Below are positions 37,840 to 49,381 of a DNA stretch of 64,000 bases, in pieces. The first letter of the stretch is position 1; the number at the start of each line of letters is the position of its first letter. The stretch comes from Stercorarius parasiticus (Eukaryota > Chordata > Aves > Charadriiformes > Stercorariidae), in NCBI GenBank assembly GCA_013396915.1, contig VWZL01002825.1:341327-405326 (forward strand). Direction: 5' to 3'. Under the pieces are notes generated by a model. The model saw nothing but the letters and a program-made list of their open reading frames with translations. It did no database searches and had not been told where the DNA came from. The position numbers and the translations under genes are program-made.

Positions 37840-38000
37840 TGTTTTTCTTCTGGGCTGGCAGGCTGGGACGGAGGAGAGCTGTGCGCGGTGCGGAGGTGCA
37901 GCCCCAGCTCCAGGTGCCTGCGGGAGCCCCCTCCTCTCCCGGCTGCGGCAGCGGGTACCGCTCCACACCTGGGAACATCTGCACAGGGCGGGAGCAGGGT
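37840..38000. promoter_or_regulatory. CpG-rich, GC-rich patch
   Basis: About a dozen CpGs occur in 160-190 bases in a sharply GC-rich patch amid AT-rich DNA. Four open frames cross it in different frames, which reflects low stop frequency and not coding. It may be a small island or enhancer. Confidence 0.25.
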
Positions 38001-38454
38001 CGCAGCTCTGGTGTGAAGGGCAGTACGAGCTGTTGGACTAGAGAGGCAAAAAACGAGAGCTGCAAACCCTCTGAAGCTTAGGGGACTCCGGGAGCTACAT
38101 AAAATACTAGGGGAATTACACCTGCCCTCATAACTACTTCTCTTTAATCGAGAATGTCACCTTCCAGGACTAACTTAAAGAAAGAACTAAAACAAATAGA
38201 CATTTTTCTATTTAAGTTCTTGTAGTCTTCGTTGATGTTTCCCTCTGGTTTCACCTTTCGTAAACATCTCTGCCTTAAGCATGACAGTTTCTTGGAAGCA
38301 CTGTTTCTCACTGTTGGGTACCTACCTTATCCTTAACGAAAAAAAAAAATCCCTTACATGTTCCTGAGTTCATAGACAGAACAGCTGTGCATCTTTATTA
38401 CACATATGCTGCATTCTGGTTTTGCTTGTTAGCCAGCAGACAGGAAAGTTTTAT

Positions 38455-38610
38455 TTTTAGGCAGATTTGAAAGCCCTAATTTGTTGCAGAGGGGAATAGA
38501 GAGCCTAATAATAGCATACAATACAGCCAATGCCAAATTAATTAATGGAGACCAAAACAGGTTACAGCTTATGAGCCAAAGCTACTATTTTCCACTTCCC
38601 TAGCCTTCCC
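38455..38610. promoter_or_regulatory. Candidate conserved non-coding element
   Basis: This is repeat-free AT-rich sequence with GCCTAATAATAGC, AGCCAATG and AAATTAATTAATGG motifs (homeodomain and CCAAT-like). Texture suggests an enhancer, but no conservation data are available. Confidence 0.2.
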
Positions 38611-39235
38611 CCTCTCTCTGAAATAGCGTAGTAGAGCTGGAGTTGGAAGAAGGACACCCTACAACACCTACTCATTACTGCAGGCCTTTTGCCGTGTGTT
38701 TGAGCTACGGGGCAGCGAGGGTTGTCTTGACCTCGCAAATGCGCTGGCAGAAGAGACCAGCCTGCTTGTCAGCCACAAATGACTTCTTCCACAACTGACC
38801 AGCACTAGTTCAAGTCCCTCATTGATGAACACATCCCAGCTTGCTCGCAGACAAGCCAGCATCGTGGGAAGGGGCACGGAGCAGGAACCCTCAGAGCTCG
38901 GGAGGAGGTTTTGAGGCACACCAAAGCTTCTGCCGCGACCAGGTGCATCCACCTTCCCAGGTCACAGCCTCCACCGGGCAGGGGCAGATGACCCGGGGGG
39001 AGGCTGAGAATAGCGCGTTGCCTCCCCCTGTTCTCGGGTGACCACACGTGTTTGCAGTCAGCTCTTTCCAACTAGGAGCAGGAGCCTATTTTAAGCGCTC
39101 CCTTTCCTCACGCATACACTGTTGCCATAGCTGCAAAACTAATGCACATGGAAAGAAGGGTTCTTACTCTATTGACTCAGCAGAGAGGCATGTTACTGAA
39201 TCTCTCCGTTTCTTAACTCATGTAAGTGAAAGATA
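38611..39235. other. Non-genic unique sequence
   Basis: No gene is seen. A TGGAGTTGGAAG motif near 38638 recalls a CR1 tail but lacks the neighbouring blocks, so I do not call it. Confidence 0.45.
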
Positions 39236-39331
39236 GTGGGCCAGATCCTTCCCCAGCTGGTGCTAAAAAATGGCATGACTATTGGCTTAGTGAATCCCTA
39301 TTAATTTGCAGCAGCTGACATACTAGCCCTT
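39236..39331. repeat. Ancient palindromic sauropsid repeat
   Basis: The fragment starts GGGCCAGATCCTT and CAGCTGGTG, passes through a CATGACTATTGGCTTAGTG centre, and ends AATTTGCAGCAGCTGAC and ACTAGCCCT. This is the imperfect complement of its start. The order matches the GGGCCAGAT...CAGCTGGTGTAAAT...CATTGACTTCAATGG palindrome familiar from turtle and crocodile genomes. It is probably a non-autonomous DNA-transposon-type palindrome. I cannot fix the family name. Confidence 0.55.
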
Positions 39332-40117
39332 TGTTTTCCATTGCTATGCCTTTCAGAACTGTTCACGGTATATTATAATTAATTCAGCTTCTCCTCTTGT
39401 ACCTCCCTTTGAAGGATATTAGCCTGAAAGAGCAGGAGAAAACCGTATTCGCTCTCCTGCTGTCCACCCTTCATTTCTCTGAGGATTCAGTGAGGGAATG
39501 CGCACGTCAGATACACGGTATATCTCAACCTTTAACTTGCATCAGATTTCTAGGGTCACAGACAACATTTTTGGGAATATTTAAGGTAAGCTTCAAGTGC
39601 CCTGGCAGTGAGCTTTCATTCTGACCTGGCAGCAGTACACGCAGTAACAGTGGCTTGCACTGATTCTCCTCACATTTGCAAGCTTTCAGCCAACTCCCCT
39701 TCAAACATAATTGCTAATATTTTGAAGCTGTTGTTTGCCAGGATACTTTAAGAAGAACCCCATCAACGCACTTGAAAGAAGCCCACTGCAGCTTTGGCTA
39801 GCGTTTTGGAAGAATACTTGGATTTAAACATTTAAAATTTTCCTGCCCATTCCTAATCTTAAACAGAAAAGAAAAACAAACCAGCACAACATTAATAAAA
39901 GGCAGTCAGGTCTTCAATTGATAAGAACTTGCATATCTCCTTTGCCTTCCAAGTTTATTGAGGCTTGAGAGCAAGGAAGACAAAAATGGGTCTGATCCAA
40001 AGAGCAGGCAGTTGCTCAGTATTTATAAGCGGGAAAAGCTTTTGCTATGCAAGTTTTCCAGTTCCTGGACTGAAGGTAATACCATGACTACTGGGGATCA
40101 TGACTACTAGCTGGGCA
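39332..40117. other. Non-genic unique sequence
   Basis: No gene or clear repeat is seen between the palindromic repeat and the CR1 tail. Confidence 0.5.
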
Positions 40118-40292
40118 CTGTGGGTTGCCCAGAGAAGTCGCGGATGTCCATCCCTGGAAGCATTCAAGGCCAGGCTGGTTGGGGCTTTGAGCAACATGGT
40201 CTGGTGGGAGGTGTCCCTGCCCAGGGCAGGGGGTTGGAACGAGATGATCTTTAAGGTCCCTTTTGAACCCAAACCATTCTATGACTCTATGA
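40118..40292 (+). mobile_element. CR1 LINE, 5'-truncated 3' end
   Basis: This plus-strand CR1 tail has TGGGTTGCCCAGAGAAGT, CATCCCTGGAAGCATTCAAG, GGCTTTGAGCAACATGGTC, GGGAGGTGTCCCTGCCCAG and GATCTTTAAGGTCCCTTTT in the family order. It finishes with the terminal direct repeat ATTCTATGACTCTATGAC. The intact terminus and low divergence mark it as one of the younger copies, similar to the 14.8 kb element but in the opposite orientation. It has no coding capacity because ORF2 ends upstream of this region. Confidence 0.95.
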
Positions 40293-41644
40293 CTGCAGAG
40301 GTTCCTTGCGGAAGGGACTGGCGTTTGGGTACCAGACCCGAAATAAGAGGACAGCAGTGTCGTGTGTGCCTTAGCAGGGTGAGGAGAGAGAGAGATGCAT
40401 CCTTGGGGCATCCAGGAGTTGGGGAGCTATCTAGAGGCAAAGGCTAAATTGCTCATTTTGCTTCTGGTCCTCAGAAAGCGGATGGCACAGTGGGGACTAG
40501 TGGAACAGAAACTGGCGATCTGTGATCGCAACGGCCCTTGGAGGAGTGGACGCCGTAGTTGTGCAGAATGGCTGGGTTGCAGAAGTAGCCAGACATAAGG
40601 AGAGAAGAAAAAAACCTCAAGGGCTAACATGGAATACATTTCTGAAAATGATGCTAATGTCAACAAGATGGGAGACTAGAAGGGGTTGAGAACAGAAAAA
40701 AAACCTTTGGAAGAGGGGCAAGGAAGTTTTCCTGCATTTTGCCGGTTTTTTTTGCCCTGACTTTCAAGTCTTACACTCTTTACTTAATAAACTAATGGAT
40801 GAGTTAATTATCTGCAAACCTGGGACTGACTCACCATCCCTGGCTAGTAGAAGATAGGTGGGAGACAGGCAGATTTTCTTCAGAAGCCAAACAAGATTAC
40901 AAAATAAGCCCTAGAAGCACGCTGTATTTTGCATCAATAAGCGGCCCTAGGTGACACTTTATTCACTGCTTGCGAGTATCTTCACTCAGGCAGGCTGCCT
41001 CTTTGTTAATTACTAGAATATCATAGTTGGCGATACAGAAGCAATAAAGATTAACCCTGGCAAAAGAAAAAAAAAGATCCCACATATTCAAAGTCTTTTG
41101 TGTAAGGTGTACAATGTAGCTGCTACAGGAATTAGCTGCAGAGATACAAACTGTATTTCAGAGTTTTACTCTAGGTTTGGGGATTTTTTTGGCACATTTT
41201 GCTATTTCTTTGCATAGCTGTGGCAGTTAGGCAGGGTCTGTAAAAGAGATATACAGCTCGTACATTTGGGTACAAAGTGTTCACGGTGACCCAGAAGAGC
41301 ACCCATACTTCAGTCTGAATGTAAGAGATTCAGGCCCCTATATCTCATCGACTACTCTTTAAAAAGATGAATTATCTGCTTACCTGAATCCTGAATTAAT
41401 TTATATACATCCTCATATTTCATTTAGATTTCTGCGACTTCTCTGCGTGCAGGGCTTTGCTGTTTTAGACAGCAATACCCGCTTTTGTTTACGCCAAGAA
41501 GAGCATGTAAGATTTTAGCACCATTAAAATCCAGCAGCATAGCTCAGTTTAAAGCTGTCAAGCGTCAAGATATAAATATTACCTCCTAGCTATTACTGTT
41601 TATAAAGTGATCCAGCTCTTTAAAAAGTCAAGCTATACACCATA
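40293..41644. other. Non-genic sequence with conserved-looking stretches
   Basis: No gene is seen. Segments at about 40950-41080 and 41220-41400 are repeat-free and motif-dense (GTTAATTACTAG, GAATTAATTTATATAC) and could be regulatory. Confidence 0.35.
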
Positions 41645-41880
41645 TACTCATGTGGCTTCCTGCAACAGTTAATTCCAAAGGCTGCTTAAACACGTATGTT
41701 ATTTTTCCTTTGACATGCTTTAAATGTATTTGTCATTAATCTTGACCCTTTGACTGTTCCCCGAGGGACAATGAAGTGATCAGACAGCTGTGCCCCTCAT
41801 AACTTTTAATACTTTAATTAAATCCCCTTTGGACCTTTTTCCCCTTCTCTATTCTTTCTTTAGTCAGCCACCAAGAAAAA
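41645..41880 (-). mobile_element. Eroded CR1/L3-like LINE fragment
   Basis: Read on the plus strand, blocks such as CAGTTAATTCC, CTTTAAATGTATTTGTCATTAAT, TGACCC.TTGACTGTTC, and CATAACTTTTAATACTTTAA followed by AATCCCCTTTGGACC align in order with the complement of old reptilian CR1/L3 LINEs in the region encoding the end of ORF2. It is too diverged for coding. I place it as much older than the three clear CR1 tails. Confidence 0.45.
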
Positions 41881-42328
41881 CGACCACAATTTTAACATCT
41901 AAACACTGGAAACTATGAACATATAACAATGCAGAAATAATTTCTTATTTTTCAATTTACTTAATTATTTTTAAATTTAATTTCTGGAATGAATGAATGA
42001 GAGTTCTATTTTCTTCTGAAAATTCTTTTTGAAGTCACAGTGGTTTGGCCTCATGTGTATAACCATAAACAGAACTGTACAGCTTTGGACAGATACTTTT
42101 AAGAGAGAGTTCAAGTTCTGCTCTTCCATAGTTTAAAAAGACAATAGTCTTTATAAAACTTTTACCCACAGAAATAGTTGATCTGTCCTGAAAATGATCA
42201 ATCTCGTTTAAAGGTAACAGGCTTGGCTCGCAGATAAAACAATCCCTATCATTTTACTACCCTATTCCCGTGTTTTGCATCCAAGTTTTGGTATTTGGTA
42301 TTTACTGGCATGTATAGGAATTGCCGAA
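41881..42328. other. Non-genic AT-rich sequence
   Basis: No gene is seen. A (GAAT)4-like microsatellite lies at 41986-42001. Confidence 0.5.
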
Positions 42329-42368
42329 AATGTCAGTGAATTGGCAAATTGTAAATATCACTGACATT
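42329..42368. repeat. Perfect 11-bp inverted repeat
   Basis: AATGTCAGTGA (42329-42339) and TCACTGACATT (42358-42368) are exact complements around an 18-base loop. It could be a hairpin in RNA or a palindromic binding site. No larger repeat is recognised around it. Confidence 0.8.
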
Positions 42369-45204
42369 AAAAAACAAGAAATTATTTTCCACTGCCTCAA
42401 ACTTTCCATTAATAGGCTGTCAAAAGTGAGTATCACTTTTGATTCCCTAACTTTTCTTGGAGGGATTAAAGAAATCAACCAGGAATAAAAACACTGCTAA
42501 GTTACTTTGCAGTAGTTATTTTGCACAGTGCAACTGGGGCCACATTCCTAGAGTTCAGTTTGGTTTTTACACCTTTTTCACCTCCTGTCCTCTGGGGATT
42601 ATAGGAACACTCCTAATTCCAATTAAATAATAGATTTGTGCTTTAGTTGTAAGGGGTACAGGTAAATCTCAGCCCAGCAAAAGGTCATTTGGGCTGTTTC
42701 TGTTAAAAACCAGCCCAAAGAACGTAAGCTTTTAGCTAGTCCGGTCTTTTGTTGCAAGCTGACAAACTGTTTGCTTTGAAAACACTACAGGAACTGGAAC
42801 CAGTTTATCACTTTGCATTGCAATGGTGCGTACCTGCGGTTTCACAGCTTGGTGTGGAGAGGTGTCAGGTTTATTTTTTTTTTTTAAGCTCACCAGAACT
42901 TAGAAATCAAAGAGAAGCTCAGCCGTATGCTCAAAAGGAGCCACGCTTGAACAAAACCCCTACAAAGACAAACTGAGCTCGTGGCACACCTTCCACCCAC
43001 CCAGGGTAAAAACAAAACTATTTTCCAGCATCCAGAAGAAGCAGGGGAACCTCTAAACACACAGACCACGATACTCTCATTACCATGGTCCTTGGACCGG
43101 GACTCCTCCATTTTTCCCATTCTGCAAACCCACTTCGTTAGAGGGAAATGGTTTCGTGGACTCTCCTACTCCACGCAGGACCCAAGAAGTTTTCATGCTC
43201 ATCACCTGTGAGTTACGGGACACCTTACTTCTCTGCAACACTTAGTCACAGTAATTTAGTTTCCTTTGTATATCTCCCCACTGAGGAGCAGCACCCAAGA
43301 GATGCGAACACAGCACAGCTTTTTACATCAGTCTGGGAGCTAGGACACCTCTGAATATGCAACTGTTATTGCATAGGCATCCCTAAGCGTTCAGAACAGG
43401 CAGGAAACAACCGTATTTTTAGACCTAGACATCCCAAGCCCAGTTAAGCCCTGCAGATAAATTATCCAGCAATGTCATCACTTCTGCACACCAGAAAGCC
43501 AGCCGCAGATTTTTCTCGTTCAACATACATTAAATTAAACCTGCCAGTAAAGGTGCCTCTGGGGATAGTTCTGGTGCAGTCTCAGGACAGCTAATAAACT
43601 GTTACCGTAAGCTGAATTCCTTCTACCTTCGATGTGCGAGGGGGGCATGCCCTGCGACAGGGAAGATCCACCACCTCCCAAAGCAGCTGAAGGAGGACCT
43701 CTAGGCTCCACCACAGAAATGCTGCAATGAGGCAGCACATTTAGACCAACATGGCAGGGAGGAAAAGGGTGTCCGAGATAAAAGTGGCTTATAAAATAAC
43801 TTGGAATGTCAGCACATGATTATGTTGTTTTCCCCTCAATCATTAGTTAGACTGCTGTGTTGCAAAACACCCTCAAGCTTGAGAAACTGCTAATGGGCAA
43901 CAGCTTTTGGAATGTCATAAATGCTAAGTTTTACTGGACTGGGAAGACAGCTTATTGTACAGTCAGAATTCAGATGGGGAAATATTTGGACACTCGCAGC
44001 TTGTAATAAAATGAGAGAAAGTGGATTAGTAGGTTTTGTAACTCATTAAAAAGGAAGAGCTGCAAAAGGAAGATCTGTGGGAAATCTGCACCCACAACAC
44101 TGACAGCACCTTGGCCCGGGCTCTTTCACGCCCTTCCTCAAGTTTATTTACACCTGGACGAAAATAACACCATTAACTCCCTGCACCCCATCAAGAACAG
44201 CTTCACAAGACATTCTGCAGATGAGAGAATCTGGCAGATGATAGTACTGAACCCGGGAGATGCTAACTGGGAATACTTGAGGTAACGGGCTTTGCTTTAT
44301 GGTCTGAAGGTGTGAGAGAAGGCCCCTTGTCTTTCAAGGCAGGAGGATCTTCAAAACCATGCAGAATGCAGCCGCTGTGCGCGCAGTGCTGAGCCCAAAC
44401 CCAGATGACTATAGGCCTACGTGGCTTTTGGCTGAAGCGAGAAGTAGGATGAGCTTGTATCTGCCTTCAATAAATCACGTTGACTTGCCCCAAGACTAGT
44501 CATAACGGAATGAAAAAGCTTTTTACTTTAATAAAGCAGAGGGTGATTCCAAAGGTAAATTAGGAAGAGGTACATTACGAAGAATAAAAATTCCTTTCGA
44601 AGGTATTGGAAGACACTGAAAGGCTATAAAATACCTCATTGGCAGCCCCCATGCCTAGCATCAGCTTTCTGTTCTTTGTTCTCAGCGAGCTAGCTCACAC
44701 TCCTCAAGAGATAGATATGCAGTCACGATGACTTTTACTTGCTAAGATACATCAAAGTTGACCTGTTAGATAAACAGATTTGTTTAATGATTACATTTTC
44801 CTGTGCCAAATGAAAACACACAAAAGTGCAAGATTCAACAGCTTTGTATGTATTTTTTTTTTTGCTTGAGTTGCACAATGGAAATTGTTTGTACTCTTCG
44901 CCAAAACAGTAAGGCTCCACAACTTTGAATTTGGCAGGGACGGAGCCTAGTCCAAGTCACTCTCCAGTGATTGTTGGAAGAGAAATGCCAACAATTTGTT
45001 TTTACGCTTACAAGATGTGTCATGTACAGTACAGAGTGATCCTAAACAATTCTAACTAACCATCCGATGGCTCTTCATTATCACTGGAAATTCTAAAAAG
45101 CCACCAGAGCTGGGTCTTCCCTGCAGGAGCGCAGTTAAGGAGTGGTTTGTGGATGGTATGTAGCAGTTCTACAGAGGATGAGCCATCACCAGTCGAGGTT
45201 GATG
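42369..45204. other. Non-genic unique sequence
   Basis: No gene or known interspersed repeat is seen in nearly three kilobases. Poly-T runs at about 42870-42886 and 44851-44862 are simple sequence. Confidence 0.5.
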
Positions 45205-45250
45205 GAAGGATTATCATAGACTTCAGTGAATGTTGGGTCAGGGCTCAGAT
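45205..45250. repeat. Possible ancient repeat fragment
   Basis: CATAGACTTCAGTGAATGTTGGGTCAGGGC-type sequence (given here only in part: ACTTCAGTG and GGGTCAGGGC) resembles the CATTGACTTCAATGGG...GGATCAGGCC motif of old sauropsid repeats. It is short and diverged, so the call is weak. Confidence 0.3.
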
Positions 45251-45354
45251 ACGGCTTGATTACAACCTCTTAATTAGGTCTTGCCCATGACATCTGCAAA
45301 CTTTGCAGTAAGCCACATTATTGAGTACTGACATTATTAGGTAAAGACGCTTGT

Positions 45355-45480
45355 TACAGTTCTGTCATTAGGCAGATCCAAAAAACTTAACAATTCCAAT
45401 TAATATCTAATTAACATTCATTTTTTTCCAATAATATGAGCCATTAAATCATCAACCTAGACTGACAGTTTTCTTTATTG
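45355..45480. promoter_or_regulatory. Candidate conserved non-coding element
   Basis: It is dense in homeodomain-type cores: CAATTAATATC, CTAATTAACATTC and GCCATTAAATC, plus TCATTAGG. The sequence is repeat-free and strongly AT-rich, a texture common in developmental enhancers, but this could be base composition alone. Confidence 0.2.
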
Positions 45481-47867
45481 TATCTGTAAAAACATCAGTT
45501 TTTCATTTTCTGATGTTTGACTTTTTTACTCTGACACTATGACAGTTTACATATTTATTTGCTTAGTCATGTCTTTGCGATTCTCAGAAGCGTAGGTATT
45601 AATTTTTTACTTATTTTTTTTATACACTTTTTACAACAAACATCACTTGTTATAGCCTACTTAACTTTTCATGACTATAATGCTTGGTTTTGCGTGCATG
45701 AAACTAATCAAAACTATAATAGAACAAACATTTGTCAGATGGTGAACACTCAGTCTTATTGAATGCATTTGTCAAAGCGGCAAGTACATTTCTGCAACAC
45801 AACTGCCACCTGAGAATTACAACATAAAAAGCTTGCTCTCCCTATGGAAAACTAAGCAACTTTTTATATGCTGGAAGTGCACAGTTGCAGGCTAAATATT
45901 GTGTTTGGTTTTATTTTACCAACAGACAGCTTAGCTCCATAACTTATTGAGCCTTGTAAAGCACTGTATTAGTAACTGTTGATGTGCTTAAGTCTAAAAT
46001 AGTTTATAGGTGGTATTTTTTTCTGACAATGCTGACTAAAGTTACCATTTGGTAGACTGGAAATTCTTAAATAGCACCAACAACAGCGCACTAATAATAA
46101 CCTGAGCGACTGTAGGAGACTTGAGCAATGACCCTTGTCCAGCCTGTTGCTGGAAAGGAATCCCATGGGGCAGGAGTTAGGCTGGTTGGTTGGGATTTTT
46201 CATAGTTATTTGCTCACCTTTATAATTCTTGATAGTTTTTTGTTTCCCCAAATATTTGAGACTGATTTTAGAGACAATGCCTGATGTTTAGACCATGCAA
46301 ACCTCATCTGAGAAGAGCCAAATGCTTATCAGTTGTCAGCAGAGGCGAGGCAAGACAGCACAGCCAAAACCGTTTGGGATGTCCCTCACGGAGAAGGAAG
46401 CTTGCTGCAGTTGCCCGTTTCTTGCCTTGGTTATGCTTAGGCAAGGAGAAACACTTCCCCTTCACACAAAGCCAAAGCGTTCAAATAACTCCACAAACTG
46501 ACAAACGTTATTGCTGCTACCTCTATCTCTGTGCCGACGCCTGCGACTGGGGCTTGCTAACCTGACTTGGGTGCCGTGTCCGTTTACAGAGCATCTCGCA
46601 ATGCTCCCACTTAGAACAGCGCAAAGTCTGAGTATTTCTCCGTGACAGAACCTACTGTGAAACGATGCAATTTTCCTATTTTTATACCAGGAACAAATTA
46701 CCCTTTTTCTCATACCACACGCTTCTAGTAGAAAAAGAGTGAACATCAAGTTCCTTACATTACTTAAGGTTGTGGGCAAAACTGGTTAAGTTCTACATAT
46801 TTTTTGACAGAACAGTATGACCATTGTAGCATAAACATAAGATTCTCATTGATATGCAGGTATTAAAAACCAAATGTTTTTTAAAACCTAGTGTAAGTCT
46901 AACAACAGAGAAACAGATGAGATTCTGATAACTTCTGGAGGATCCTGAAACGTCTGCAGACAATAGAAGAGCAATATATGCAATTTAGACAAAGCTATAA
47001 ATTATTCCTACAAAGGATTATTTTCTTTGAGTTAGAAACATGTGTGAAGTAACGTGGAATAATTTTGATCATTTTTACATTTACTTTTTGAAACGTATTA
47101 CAATATCCAAACTACAGAACAGAATCAACCGCTCTAATTGCCATGTTTTATTTTAGCCAGAATTTTACATTTCAGAAACATTTTAGCAAGCAGTTGAAAT
47201 TACTGTCTTCTGGGAAATTGCCACCATTTCAAATGCTGCGATGAATACAGATGTAGCCCTATTTTATTTCTACTTGGGATAATTAGCCAGGGATCTCTCC
47301 CCTCACCGTAATCCAGCATCCGGAGCCAGAGCAGCTCCATCTGCCCTGAAGGACAGGACGCTTTTGCTTCACCAGCTGCACAAAGGCAATGGTGACACTG
47401 AAGTACCACAGCACTGTTCCTCCTCTGATGTTACAGTTCCCCTGTCCCTACAGCTGAGAATAACAGAGAAATCTGGAGAGACAGATGGACCAAACAGCAA
47501 ATTTTGAATGACCTGAACTGTCACCCAGCCTTTCAGTTAGCTAACAGCAAAGGGATCCCTGCTCTTGTGTTCACAACCAAAAATAAGGTGTTATATGGGT
47601 TACAGTAACAGTAGGGTGGAAAGTAAGACCTGCCTAACCTTTCCCCATGTGTATATTTATTTTACAGCCTTGTTTTTCCACAGTTGCCATTGGGTGTAGC
47701 ATCACAGCTGTCCTTGCTTGCTGGCAGTGTATTTTTATTCACTTATCTCCAACCTAGCAGTTATTTTTTTCCATCACTGCTTAGTTTCCAATTCCCTTAA
47801 CCCTGACCCCCCGCAAAGAAGAGAGGCTCCTCTTTTCACCTCTGAACTTGGTCCTTTCAGCAGCTTC
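45481..47867. other. Non-genic unique sequence
   Basis: No gene, RNA or recognisable interspersed repeat is seen. The sequence is AT-rich with short open frames only. Confidence 0.5.
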
Positions 47868-47950
47868 TGCTGATTGATCTGTGGTTTTGGACAATCCATT
47901 TAACCTCTCTCAATGGGTCTCTTATTCTCCAAGACATGTCATGAAGTCTC
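47868..47950 (+). mobile_element. MIR/L2-type SINE tail fragment
   Basis: GATCTGTGGTTTTGGACAAT is followed by CCATTTAACCTCTCTCAATG and a CTCTTATTCTCC block. The succession matches the MIR/L2 tail order GCTGTGTGACCTTGGGCAAG, CACTTAACCTCTCTG, CTCAGTTTCC. Only the 3' part is recognisable. Confidence 0.6.
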
Positions 47951-48199
47951 ACACCAGCAGAGAGATCATTGACCTTCCAAAGCAATACAGAGCACAAAAT
48001 ACCACTGTTTCACGTGATGTTCTCCCTTAATTCTCCCTGTGATCTGGAAAATGCCATGCTTTCCCAGTTACATGTAGAAGCTTCGGTTTCACTTGGTTTT
48101 AACGCTAAGAATCTCTTATTTTCACCCTGTTGCCGGGTCATTAATTTGGATTCATTCACACAAAAATTACACAATTCCAAAACTATTATTCAAGCAATT
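47951..48199. other. Non-genic spacer between two MIR-like fragments
   Basis: No gene is seen in this short spacer, and no repeat is assigned to it. Confidence 0.45.
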
Positions 48200-48385
48200 G
48201 AGAGGTTTTGAAGGAGTCAAAAGACTCAGGTGCCCCTTTCTATCACAGAACAGACTTTATGACCTTGACCATTTGTTTTCATTGCTTAAGCTTCCCACTT
48301 GTAATATCTGAGACAACATCTCCCCGTGCTGCAGCACTACATAGATAAACAGAGTGAACATTAGAAGCATTCAGAGAAGCCCATA
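48200..48385 (+). mobile_element. MIR-like CORE-SINE relic
   Basis: GGAGTCAAAAGACTCAGG, then ATCACAGAACAGACTTTATG, GACCTTGACCATTTG, a CTTAAGCTTCCCACTTGTAA block, and AGATAAACAGAGTGAACATT follow the MIR order of a GGACTCAGG body, GACCTTGGGCAAG, CTCAGTTTCC/CTGTAAAATG, and a late GGATTAAAT tail. It is diverged, in plus orientation, and 250 bases from another MIR-type tail. Confidence 0.6.
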
Positions 48386-49381
48386 TATCATGGAATGGAA
48401 CATTCGATCTGTAAGGAGGATAAAATGGAAGGAAGAAAAGCCTTGGTAAAAAAAAAATAATCACCTCTCAAGCACAAAGGTTTCTGATTAGCTGAAAAGT
48501 GAACTTCTGGATCAGCCAAGAGGACCAGCAGAGGAAATAACGAGCCAAAGAGCAGACATGGATCACAACACCTCACGGCCAAGGGGCTTTCCTGGTGATA
48601 CACACAACCCAATAGCAACCTCTCTCACAGGGAACCGATGGCCACTCCACCAAAAGCTCCTGAACCAGCAAACTTGGCCTAATGGGAAAACGAACCACTT
48701 TATTGATCTTGGAGAAAGAAACAAAAGTCAGAGGGAGGAGTTCAGAGGTGGCAACCACAAACCCATCTTGTAAATCTGGCCAGACTTTGAGCTGGTGCAT
48801 TCTGTAAATAGTTCTCTTAATAGAGCACGAGCTTAGTTTTACAAGCACGCTTTCATGTTCTGCTTCTACGCGTGATACATGGAGCATATTTAGGTACCTA
48901 ATAGTAGGCACACAGATAGAAATTTCTGGCCTTGGGTTTTAAGAGCAGAGATGGGGGAAGAGTCCCAAAAGCAGATCCAGAGCATCTTAACAAAGGGATG
49001 GGTACGCGTATGCCTGGAAAGCACCTGTTAGTGGAGATTAGCAAATAAATCTTTGAGGAGTGGAATAGATGAATAATTCCCCTACCAATGACACAGACAA
49101 TACTGGAAAGAGAAAATGGCATCCATAAAAATAATTTGTAAATATAAAATCCTGGACCTCTAGACTGGAAAGCTTATTTTTAAGCCGTTATTTTTGTGCG
49201 TTATATGTTTCCACTTAACATTACAGGCCTAATCATTTGCAGCTTAGGAAAAGGGCTGAAGCCCACTCGTACACACCCATATTTCCATACGCAGCCTGTT
49301 TGCGAGCATTATCTTTTTGGCTGAGCAACTGCTTGACTCGTTCAGGCAAACAAAAGTGCCATACACTTAAATGCGCTTTTT
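48386..49381. other. Non-genic unique sequence
   Basis: No gene or recognisable repeat is seen. Confidence 0.5.

Noticed and set aside
38625..38670. Possible CR1 tail (GAGTTGGAAGAAGGACACC)
   Set aside because: The terminal repeat and the AGATCATCTAGT and CCAACC blocks expected beside it are missing.
41518..41545. TAGCACCATTAAAATCC resembling the miR-29 seed region
   Set aside because: Identity ends after the seed and no complementary arm is present within 80 bases.
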